From: Stutzerimonas stutzeri
GTDB lineage: Bacteria > Pseudomonadota > Gammaproteobacteria > Pseudomonadales > Pseudomonadaceae
Length of the DNA: 6,937 nucleotides
Assembly: GCA_002387205.1 (NCBI GenBank)
Contig: DGLA01000013.1
Span: 1 to 6,937, forward strand
Direction: 5' to 3'
The position numbers were made by a program, and so were the translations under genes. The notes beneath the pieces are model-generated. The model was not told the origin of the DNA. It was given only the letters and a program-made list of their open reading frames with translations, and searched no databases. Positions 1-6,937 of the stretch are shown piece by piece (the first letter of the stretch is position 1; the number at the start of each line of letters is the position of its first letter).

Positions 1-3000
1 GATTGATCCACTCCAGCGCGACATGACGATTGAGGCGCTCGGCCTCGAAGCGAGTATCGAAACTAAGTAGGCAGTTCTGACAGGTATGCGAGCAGTTGCA
101 GCTGTCCAGGCGGGTGATGACCCGCTGCCACAGGCTGGCTTCATTCAGCCGCTCTGCGGCCTGGGTGGTGTAGCCACCACTGCGCAGGTCGAATACGCGA
201 ATAGCGCGAGTTGGCTGGCCATCGACCTTGATCGGATGGCTGTCACAGCCCAGCTCTTCGGTCTGTATGCCAAGCTCGGCGGCAATCGCTTCGCGCAGCG
301 CCACGGCAATCGAATAGGCGGTGATGTCGTCGTTGAGCAGTTCGCCGCTGGAAGGGTTGCGCAGCACCAGTTCCAGCGCATCGGTCAGGCTGTCATGGCC
401 AAGGTGGACGTTCTGTTTGATCTTCCAGCTGTTGTGGCTGCCGGGGCAGATGTTTGTTCCGTCGCTTTGTTCATTGCTTTTGCCACCGCGCAGGCGGCGG
501 TGCTGTGCCTTCTGGCGGAAAATAGCCGGCAGATACTGTTCATTGGCAGGGGCGGATGCATCGGGATAGCTGAGCATGGGCTCAGCCTTGCCGCACTCCA
601 GGCAGATGGCAAAGCCTTGCTGATTGGCACCCGAGGTGTAGTTGAACAGGTGCGCCTGCTGGCTGGCGCGGAACTGGCCGAGCGCCGGATTGACCAGACA
701 GACCCAGTTGGCAGGTACGTTCAGCCATGGCGCTTTGACCGGTACATACTGCAGGCGGCTGATGTCGTTGTGCGGCTCGTCGAAGAAGTCCACGGCAAAC
801 CCCGCAGGCACCAGGTATTCACGGATGTTGTCGCGCTCGATCGGCGCGCCGCATTCCTGGCAGTTGATCTCCAGTCCAGGATTGATGGCCGAGTCACTGG
901 CACCGCATTGCCCACAGCGCCAGGCCTTCTTGAACAGCTGCAGCTCTTTGGCGTTTTCGGCAGACGCAGGCGCGTGCCAGTTCAGCGTGATGCCAGAGGA
1001 TTTGTAAACCAGCCCGTCCATGACCAGCTCGGCTCCGGGCGCATATTCGCGCAGGCCGGTGATGCGGTCACGGGAGGCCAGCGAGCGGTAGCGTGCACGG
1101 TTGTCTTCGCGCTTGTCGCCTTCTTCCTGCTTCAGGGTCTGCATGCAGCGGTTGTCGAAGCTGACGATATCGGTCGGGAAGCCGTAGCCCGGCAGGAAGC
1201 GCCGGTCGGCCAGCTCGCTGAGCAAGTACTCCTTCTCGATGCGGCTGAGCTGTGCCTCCATGGCGCGGGAGGCGGCAGCCTTCTTGTCAGCAATCTGCAG
1301 CAGCTGGGCGTGGCTGGCCGAATGCTCCTGCCGCCATGCCTGCATGATCTCGGCCAGGCGGCTGTTGGCGCGCTTGATCAGTTCGGGTTGCGGCGTGGTG
1401 TCTAGGATACTGCGTCTGGTGATGTCCTTCAGCGCCTGTTCCACCAGCGTCTCAGTATCGACCGCCTGGTTATCGCACCATAGACAGAAACGCTGAGCCA
1501 GCGACATAGGCAGTTCGCCGTCGAGGAAGAATGCGCCAGCGGTCATCGATTTGATTTCCTGCGCGGCAGCAACGTGCTTGAGCCAGTGTGACAGCAGCCA
1601 GGCATTGACGTGGCGCTGCACCAGCTCGGGACTCTGCAAGGACACCTTGGGCATGCGCATGGGGGTGTTGAACGGCCAGAGCGGGTTGTTGAACACGCTC
1701 TGGTCGTGCGGGGTGTTCTTGCAGACAGCCAGGGCTAGCGAGCGTCCTTCGCGGCGGCGACCGGCGCGGCCGGCGCGCTGCAGGTAGTTGGCCGGATGCG
1801 GCGGCACGTTGTTCATCGCTACCACGCTGATGCCGCCGATATCCACGCCCATTTCCATGGTGGTCGAGCAGCTCAGCAGATTCAGCTTGCCAGTCTTGAA
1901 CAAGCCTTCGTAGCTGTCCAGCTTGTTTTTCGGCTGCTGCGCCGAGTGCTCGGCAGCGCGGAAGTAATTGCCGCCCTCGATGATCAGGTCCATGACGTCC
2001 GACCAGAGCGCGTCCTTGCGCATTTGCTGGATTTGCGGCTCTTTGTTAAGCCAGTCGCGGATCGCCAGCAGGCCGGCATCGCCCGGTACGTGCAGAAGCT
2101 TTTCCGGCAGTCGTGGCAGGCGGTACGGCGTTACCCGGACGACCATGTCGCGGTCGGTGCGTGGGGTGTAGGGGCTGAGTTGCTCGAACGGGGTGTCGAT
2201 GAAGCGCCGCGATACCGGGCAGAGATAGACCATTTCGGGTAGCCGGAAACTCAGTTCCTTGAGATCGAGTTGATAGCTATCGCCGAATGAGGTCAGCAGT
2301 TTTCCCTGCAGCACGCGCCATGCTTCGCTCAGGATCGAGTCGATGTGGTCTTGGTGGGCCGCGGTCGACCAGTTGAATGCCTTGCAGAGCAGCAGGATGG
2401 CCCGCGACTGGATGCCATTGACGGTGTTGACCGTAGGCCAGCGGGCAAAGCGACTTTGCAACTTTTCAGGTTTTTTCCCCAAGACCGGCGCCACGGCCCA
2501 TTTGGGACTGATGCGCGCACCGATCAGCGACTGCCAGCGCTTGTCGATGTTGAGGACGGTGTTTTCGCGGACGAAGAAGTCCAGCAGCACCTTCAGGTAG
2601 GTGCGCCAGGATTCGATATCCAGGTGCGCAGGCCAGGCCGTGGGTTTGCTGGTGATGCTGGCCAGCTTGGGGTAGCACACCTGCACAAGGCCCAAGGTTT
2701 CCAAGCTGTTGGCGCGTTTCGGACGGCGATAGAACTCGCGGGCTAGTAGCATGTTGGCCAAAGCGACACTGTCCTGCTTGCCGAAGGTGTTCGGCGCGAG
2801 GTTGTTGTAGTAATCAAGCATGCCCATCTGCAGCTCTGGGGTACCGGCCAGATAGTTGGTCATGTCGTTCCAGCTGATTTCCGCGCCTTTTGCCGAATTG
2901 GCCTGTTTCTCCAGCAACTGCCCCAGGTATTTCTGCTCGAATCGGCCCAGCTTCTGGGCGGCACCCAGCTCCTGCAATTCCTGCAGTTCGCGCAGCTCCT

Positions 3001-5056
3001 CCTCGGAAATGCTGTTGACGGGGTTTGCTTGCAGCAGGCGTTGATAGATCAGGCCGCGAATCCGGTTGCGCTCGGAATCCTGCTGCAGCTTGACTGCAAT
3101 GCGTGCCGTACCCTGGCGGCTGTCGGTGAAGGAGATCAGCTTGCGGCCCTGGAACGGCTTGCCGGTTGGCATCGGATCCGGTGGGCAGAACTCCAGCAGG
3201 GCGCTGATCACTGTGCTCAGCGTGAAGGGAGTGCCGATGCGTGCCGGGCGTAGCAGGCTGCGGCCTTGTGCAGAGGCCCCACAGCATGGGCACTCACTCT
3301 TTTGGCTGCGGAAAACCTGCAGTTCGATGTAGTCATTCTTGGGGCCATCGAACATCAGTCGCTGGCTGGCTCTATCGAGAAACTCGGGATAGCCGTGGTT
3401 GACTGGGCGGTTGGTAATCAGGGTCTGACTGAGTAGCGCGTTGTCTTCAGCTGGCTCGTCGGTGTCCGTGAGTTCCTCATCGAGGGAGAACTCGTCGACC
3501 TGTTGTTGCGACTGATCGATCAGCATCCCATGGCTGGTAGTCGCCGCCTGCAAGAAGCTCTCGTTGCACTCTTCACAGGACACCAGCAGCATCAGCGGTG
3601 CACCGCAGCGGCAGTGAGTCCGATCTTCCAGATACACCATGCCGAATGGCCAGTCGGCATGCTCCAGTGCGGTGCCGGTCATGTGGCTGCAGTTGCGGTC
3701 CACGCAGGCGCGGATCGCCGGAATCACGTTATGGAACAGGTGTGCGCGTAGCGGCAGGAAGGACAGTCCTTCGGCATTCTTGGTGCCAGACATCAGGTCC
3801 ATCCAGGCGAGCGCCTGCGCCGTGGCGAGGCCGGAATCCCGCGTCAGTCCTTGCAGGCTTTGCGGCTTCACCTGGCCATCGGGCATGAACAGGGCGCGCA
3901 GCCGCCGAGCGGTCGGGCTGGCCTCGAGGCGCTGGTAGCGCAGCGCCGACTGCTCCTGATCCGCCTCGATGGCCCCGATGGCTTCGGGGGTATCCTGCTC
4001 GGCATCCGGCGTTGCATTCAGCAGGGCAGGGATATCCCGGCGGCCCTGCACGACATGCACCTGCTCCGGAGCTACCCCGCCAATATCGGCGAGGAATTTG
4101 CGCAGGCTCTTAATGGTCTGGCTATCCGAGCCGAAGGTGGCTGAGGTCGCCACGAAGCGCACATCCTGTGGCTTGACCTTGAAGGCCAGCATCACCCGGC
4201 GCAGCAGCAGCGCCATCTCCGCGGCCTGGGAACCGATGTGGGTGTGCGCCTCGTCAAGAATGATCCAGCGCAGCTTGCCGGCCGACTTCTGCAGGATCGG
4301 CTCATCATCCTTGCGGATGAGCATGTACTCCAGCATGGTCGCGTTGGTCACCAGAAGTTGCGGTGGGCTGGCGCGCAGGCTCTTGCGGTCGATCACCTGG
4401 CCATCGTACTGCTGGTCTCTGTTCCTGCGTTCGTTCTCCAGGGCACCGGTGTATAGACAATGGCGAATCTGTCCGCCGAATCCGTGGGTCCAGGCATCCA
4501 GGCGGTTCTGTTGCGAGTTGATCAGGGCGTTTAAAGGGTAGATGAACAGGGCGCGGACACCCTCCGGGTCTTCGCCAGCGTCGATTTCCTTGGCCAGCTG
4601 GTTGAGGACCGGTACCAGGAAACACTCGGTTTTGCCCGAGCCGGTGCCGCTGGTCACCACCAGTGATTGCGGCTCGGGACGGTTGAGAATCTCCCAGGCC
4701 GCCAACTGGTGGGTGAAAGGATGGCGGTTGCCGGGGAAGGCATATTCCTCTGCAAGATCATGGGGTTCCTTGGGCGGGGCGGCCATGGCCTCGGCAAGGC
4801 GTCGGTGTAGTAGGTTACCGCCGGCCAGCGAACTCATGGTTTCGTTGCTTTCCTCCCAGCCGAAGGTTGGCTCAAAAACCGGATCTGCCAGCCAGGCACC
4901 CGGGGTTCCGGGGGCGGCGGTCAACTGATCGTGTAGGAATTGACGCAGATGGGGATTACCAAGACTAAGTAGGCCCTGAGCGGCGCGTTCGCTGCGGGTA
5001 TTCAGATTGCTGGTCAGGGCGGAGAAATAATTTTTTTGATAGAGCACGGGATTCAC
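1..5056 (-). CDS. druE: DruE-like giant DEAH-box helicase with C-terminal MrfA-like zinc domain (MZB/DUF1998), 3' end cut by window
   Basis: This is a superfamily 2 ATP-dependent nucleic-acid translocase or helicase, probably cytoplasmic and DNA-acting. It is open for 1,685 codons without a stop and continues past the window. RecA-like domain 1 shows Q117, Walker A GTGSGKTE (K142), YPLNAL (173-178), TNAT (237-240), DEAH (268-271) and SAT (305-307). A zinc-ribbon-like insert follows (C451/C456, then C482-x-C484-x9-C494-x2-C497), then an acidic stretch (about 521-543) and CPCC (589-592). RecA-like domain 2 has FTDSRQ (643), a roughly 400-residue insertion, EMGVDIG (D1072) and QRAGRAGRR (1093). 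The C-terminal part has C1381/C1384 with C1399/C1402, C1485/C1488, C1537, and a final C1653-x-C1655-x3-C1659-x2-C1662 cluster typical of MZB. The start is GTG at 5056: an in-frame TGA lies 14 codons upstream (5098-5096) with no ATG, GTG or TTG between. GTG at 5047 is the alternative. Fusion of helicase and DUF1998 in one very large chain, directly behind a large DruH-like gene, fits Druantia DruE. In DISARM these parts are split between DrmA and DrmB. The helicase call is near certain and the DruE call is likely. Confidence 0.85.
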   Translation of the reverse strand, partial: MNPVLYQKNYFSALTSNLNTRSERAAQGLLSLGNPHLRQFLHDQLTAAPGTPGAWLADPVFEPTFGWEESNETMSSLAGGNLLHRRLAEAMAAPPKEPHDLAEEYAFPGNRHPFTHQLAAWEILNRPEPQSLVVTSGTGSGKTECFLVPVLNQLAKEIDAGEDPEGVRALFIYPLNALINSQQNRLDAWTHGFGGQIRHCLYTGALENERRNRDQQYDGQVIDRKSLRASPPQLLVTNATMLEYMLIRKDDEPILQKSAGKLRWIILDEAHTHIGSQAAEMALLLRRVMLAFKVKPQDVRFVATSATFGSDSQTIKSLRKFLADIGGVAPEQVHVVQGRRDIPALLNATPDAEQDTPEAIGAIEADQEQSALRYQRLEASPTARRLRALFMPDGQVKPQSLQGLTRDSGLATAQALAWMDLMSGTKNAEGLSFLPLRAHLFHNVIPAIRACVDRNCSHMTGTALEHADWPFGMVYLEDRTHCRCGAPLMLLVSCEECNESFLQAATTSHGMLIDQSQQQVDEFSLDEELTDTDEPAEDNALLSQTLITNRPVNHGYPEFLDRASQRLMFDGPKNDYIELQVFRSQKSECPCCGASAQGRSLLRPARIGTPFTLSTVISALLEFCPPDPMPTGKPFQGRKLISFTDSRQGTARIAVKLQQDSERNRIRGLIYQRLLQANPVNSISEEELRELQELQELGAAQKLGRFEQKYLGQLLEKQANSAKGAEISWNDMTNYLAGTPELQMGMLDYYNNLAPNTFGKQDSVALANMLLAREFYRRPKRANSLETLGLVQVCYPKLASITSKPTAWPAHLDIESWRTYLKVLLDFFVRENTVLNIDKRWQSLIGARISPKWAVAPVLGKKPEKLQSRFARWPTVNTVNGIQSRAILLLCKAFNWSTAAHQDHIDSILSEAWRVLQGKLLTSFGDSYQLDLKELSFRLPEMVYLCPVSRRFIDTPFEQLSPYTPRTDRDMVVRVTPYRLPRLPEKLLHVPGDAGLLAIRDWLNKEPQIQQMRKDALWSDVMDLIIEGGNYFRAAEHSAQQPKNKLDSYEGLFKTGKLNLLSCSTTMEMGVDIGGISVVAMNNVPPHPANYLQRAGRAGRRREGRSLALAVCKNTPHDQSVFNNPLWPFNTPMRMPKVSLQSPELVQRHVNAWLLSHWLKHVAAAQEIKSMTAGAFFLDGELPMSLAQRFCLWCDNQAVDTETLVEQALKDITRRSILDTTPQPELIKRANSRLAEIMQAWRQEHSASHAQLLQIADKKAAASRAMEAQLSRIEKEYLLSELADRRFLPGYGFPTDIVSFDNRCMQTLKQEEGDKREDNRARYRSLASRDRITGLREYAPGAELVMDGLVYKSSGITLNWHAPASAENAKELQLFKKAWRCGQCGASDSAINPGLEINCQECGAPIERDNIREYLVPAGFAVDFFDEPHNDISRLQYVPVKAPWLNVPANWVCLVNPALGQFRASQQAHLFNYTSGANQQGFAICLECGKAEPMLSYPDASAPANEQYLPAIFRQKAQHRRLRGGKSNEQSDGTNICPGSHNSWKIKQNVHLGHDSLTDALELVLRNPSSGELLNDDITAYSIAVALREAIAAELGIQTEELGCDSHPIKVDGQPTRAIRVFDLRSGGYTTQAAERLNEASLWQRVITRLDSCNCSHTCQNCLLSFDTRFEAERLNRHVALEWIN

Positions 5057-5065
5057 TTCTGCATC
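5045..5065 (-). promoter_or_regulatory. Translational coupling junction (GTGA stop/start overlap) between the druH-like and druE-like genes
   Basis: The upstream gene's TGA (5055-5053) overlaps the helicase GTG start (5056-5054) by four bases, giving GTGA. No strong Shine-Dalgarno sequence precedes this GTG. The nearest purine stretch, AGAAG, runs into the start itself but sits about 8 bases before a second in-frame GTG at 5047-5045, so that codon could be the real start. Either way, ribosomes finishing the first gene are well placed to reinitiate on the second, which suggests linked expression of the two proteins. The overlap is seen directly; coupling is inferred. Confidence 0.7.
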
Positions 5066-6937
5066 GAGTCGGCTTGCGCCATCGTCAGGCCAAGCTCATA
5101 GGCTAGGTCAAACCAGACCGTATCGAACTGGCGGGCATTTCTAAGACTGAACAGGCGTACCGGGTCGGCTTGCCACTTCTGGCCATGGCCGGCATGCGTA
5201 TCGAACGCAGCCATAAAGGGCAGCATCACCACGGCCAGTTTGAAGTCGTTGGTAGGGAGCTTGCTTTGGAGCAGGAGCATTTTGCCCTGTGGCGTTTTTA
5301 GGAATGCCCCGATATCTGTATTGCCGCTGCCGGGATATTGATGGGTTTCAGCAGGGTTACGCCGGAACATCTGCTGTATGGCTGAGTTCTCGCCATCAAA
5401 CAGGTGCGACTGCCAGGAGGCGGTCAGCATCGCCGGGTTTTTCAGGAAGAACCCCACATCCGGGCTTTGCAGATCGAAGGAGCGGTGCAGACCCTGATCG
5501 AAGATGAAGCGCAGCGCGGGCTGCCAGCGGGACAGGAACTGGCTCTTGCTCTGGATGTCGTTGCAGATTACCGACAGCATGCGCGGATTGTCGGCGGCCA
5601 GTTGCTGGCGCAGTGTCGCGAAGGTGCCGAACCAGTGCTCCGGGGCGATCAGCAGCCACTCGAAGGGCAGCTCGCAGGGCAGGCGCTCTGCCAGGCGGCT
5701 GGAGAAATCATCCAGCAGCAGGGTGGCCATGGTCAGCGCCTGCGGCTCATGGATCAGTGCCTGGCAGATATCCAGGCTGGCCAGTGGCAGGTGGTGCAGC
5801 CGGTCTAGCAGCAGCTCCAGCGTCTGCCAGTCATCAGCCTGCGGGTCTGCGGCCATGGCGCGCAGCGCGGCCCTGAGCAGGCGCATGCGCTCTTCGCCAT
5901 CGCCTTCGCAGAGCGCCTCGCGCAGCGGGGTCAGGGGCTTCGACAGTTGGCTTGCGGTCGGCGGAACGACGGTCGGACGGCTGTGCAGTGTGGATTCATC
6001 GGGGGTGTACAGCAGCCAGGGACCGACCGCATCGGTCGGCAGGCTGACCAGCCAGTTGCCGGTGAACACCTGCTCGGAGAAATGCAGCGGCAGGCTGACC
6101 GGGTCATGTTCCGGCTCGGCCAGCGGCAGGGCCAGTATCAGGCCCTCGGCCTGGGGCTGCTCGGGCAGGAGATCACGCCCGCCATCGCTCAGGGAGGCCA
6201 TTTCTCTTTGGCTGTGCAGGCGGATGCGCGTCGAGTAGCGACCCACCTGCAGGCGGGCGTGGGTCTGGTGGGCGTGGACCAGCTCCAGCTGCACGGCATG
6301 ATCGAGTCCGGGGTGGCAGGACATCATCTGCTGGATTGCCGGAATCAGCTCGAACAGACGGATTTCGCGGATCCCGGTGTAGCGAATTTCCTGCGACAGG
6401 GTGGAGCGTGAGTCGGTGCCGCCGGAGGTCAGGCGAATCTGCCAGTTCTCGGCGCCCTGTGTCGACATCAATACCGCACGGCATCCGATCAGCTCTTCGA
6501 TGGTCAGGGCCTGATTCAGCTTGAGAGGAGTGTCGTTGCGCAGCAGCGTGACGCCATAGCCGGGGAAGGGCAGAGTGAGCTTCTGCTCGCCGTCGGGCCA
6601 CTGCAGGCACAGCGGAACCGTGGTGGCCGGCCGGCTGCCGGTGCTCTTCAGCCGCAGGGTCAGGCCTGTTCCATCATGGCGGCGCTCCAGCGCGATCTGT
6701 TCGCTCTCGCAGCGCACGGGCACATCAGGCCAGTGGTGAAGGCGAATGCTGCCCTCGAGGGTAGTGGCGCCCGGCGCGTAGGTGATGGAGGCTTCGTCCG
6801 GGAGAAGCACGGCGCGGGTGTTCAACAGGCGCTGGCCATCCTTGCGCCAGATCAGCCGGCACAGCCCCGGCGCCCGGGCTTGGGCGAGCGGCAGCTCCTT
6901 GCCCTGCGTGCGGACAAACAGCTCATGGGCGGGCGCA
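5053..6937 (-). CDS. druH: DruH-like defence protein of the STY4851/ECs_5259 (YjiT-like) kind, C-terminal 627 residues; 5' end outside window
   Basis: The frame is open from the window edge to a TGA at 5055-5053. A TTG at 6825 opens a 590-residue stretch but is an internal Leu codon: coding continues upstream in the same frame (visible start APAHELFVRTQGKEL), so the true start lies beyond 6937. No catalytic motif, membrane segment, signal peptide or cysteine cluster is visible. Visible residues 1 to about 310 alternate short hydrophobic and polar stretches rich in Leu, Val, Arg and Thr (for example QVGRYSTRIRL), which suggests stacked beta-sandwich domains. A Pro-rich linker (about 315-330, VVPPTASQLSKPLTP) leads into a helical region (about 330-480), then a C-terminal segment ending LAYELGLTMAQADSMQK. 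The pattern GPWLLYTP before the linker, and the helices with HHLPLASLDICQAL, recall the STY4851/ECs_5259 family, which pairs with DUF1998 helicases. DruH in type III Druantia has this position and size class. Coding is certain; the family is a recalled match, not a search result. Its biochemical role is unknown. Confidence 0.7.
   Translation of the reverse strand, partial: APAHELFVRTQGKELPLAQARAPGLCRLIWRKDGQRLLNTRAVLLPDEASITYAPGATTLEGSIRLHHWPDVPVRCESEQIALERRHDGTGLTLRLKSTGSRPATTVPLCLQWPDGEQKLTLPFPGYGVTLLRNDTPLKLNQALTIEELIGCRAVLMSTQGAENWQIRLTSGGTDSRSTLSQEIRYTGIREIRLFELIPAIQQMMSCHPGLDHAVQLELVHAHQTHARLQVGRYSTRIRLHSQREMASLSDGGRDLLPEQPQAEGLILALPLAEPEHDPVSLPLHFSEQVFTGNWLVSLPTDAVGPWLLYTPDESTLHSRPTVVPPTASQLSKPLTPLREALCEGDGEERMRLLRAALRAMAADPQADDWQTLELLLDRLHHLPLASLDICQALIHEPQALTMATLLLDDFSSRLAERLPCELPFEWLLIAPEHWFGTFATLRQQLAADNPRMLSVICNDIQSKSQFLSRWQPALRFIFDQGLHRSFDLQSPDVGFFLKNPAMLTASWQSHLFDGENSAIQQMFRRNPAETHQYPGSGNTDIGAFLKTPQGKMLLLQSKLPTNDFKLAVVMLPFMAAFDTHAGHGQKWQADPVRLFSLRNARQFDTVWFDLAYELGLTMAQADSMQK

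Noticed and set aside
86..1405. Plus-strand open frame of 439 codons, antisense to the helicase C-terminal region
   Set aside because: The opposite strand encodes conserved zinc motifs throughout this stretch. The plus product is Ala/Val/Leu/Gly/Arg-rich with no recognisable domain, as expected for an antisense shadow of GC-rich coding DNA.
2814..3293. Minus-strand open frame of 159 codons in another frame
   Set aside because: It lies wholly within the helicase gene in a different frame. The helicase frame carries the FTDSRQ motif and runs without a stop through the region, so the alternative frame is not a gene.
3969..4541. Plus-strand open frame of 190 codons opposite the helicase ATPase motifs
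   Set aside because: The minus strand here encodes the YPLNAL, TNAT, DEAH and SAT motifs in one frame, so this frame is a shadow.
5504..6238. Plus-strand open frame of 244 codons opposite the druH-like gene
   Set aside because: Extremely Ser- and Arg-rich translation without domain features; it is the antisense reading of a continuous minus-strand gene.
6823..6825. TTG as the start codon of the upstream protein
   Set aside because: The frame stays open upstream to the window edge with protein-like sequence (RLIWRKDGQRLLNTRAV), so this is an internal Leu codon of a longer gene.
1..6937. DISARM (DrmA/DrmB) as the identity of the locus
   Set aside because: DISARM splits the helicase and DUF1998 functions into two proteins. 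Here they are one continuous chain, and the partner shows no methyltransferase or phospholipase D motif.

Overview
The window holds two large, co-directional genes on the minus strand, and both are cut by the window edges. Reading 5'->3' on the minus strand, the first gene (6937 to 5053) is the C-terminal 627 codons of a large protein with no textbook domain. The second (5056 to 1) is the first 1,685 codons of a giant DEAH-box superfamily 2 helicase whose C-terminal part is a four-cysteine zinc domain of the MrfA-like (MZB, formerly DUF1998) kind. The reading frames overlap by four bases (GTGA), so the genes form one transcriptional and probably translationally coupled unit.

The best reading is a type III Druantia-like anti-phage defence locus, in which DruH, a large protein of unknown biochemical function, is followed by DruE, the hallmark giant helicase of all Druantia types. 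Helicase identity is read directly from motifs: Q117, GTGSGKTE around K142, YPLNAL at 173, TNAT at 237, DEAH at 268-271, SAT at 305-307, FTDSRQ near 643, EMGVDIG around D1072 and QRAGRAGRR at 1093. The DruE and DruH names rest on family architecture, gene order and recalled resemblance to the STY4851/ECs_5259 (YjiT-like) family. They have not been tested by a search.

The organism is probably a GC-rich gammaproteobacterium (pseudomonad-like), judged only from base composition and from the GC-ending codons of most of both genes. The window cannot settle the genus.

Layout: 1-5056 minus, DruE-like helicase (3' end missing); 5053-6937 minus, DruH-like protein (5' end missing). No intergenic space longer than the overlap exists, and I saw no tRNA, rRNA, CRISPR array, insertion sequence, promoter or terminator. 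The operon promoter must lie beyond 6937 and the terminator beyond position 1. Many long open frames occur on the plus strand and in other minus frames, but these are antisense or out-of-frame shadows of the two real genes.

Expected joint function, from knowledge of the family: DruE is an ATP-driven translocase or helicase acting on DNA, and DruH is its obligate partner in blocking phage. Neither partial gene shows a frameshift or internal stop, so the locus looks intact within the window.
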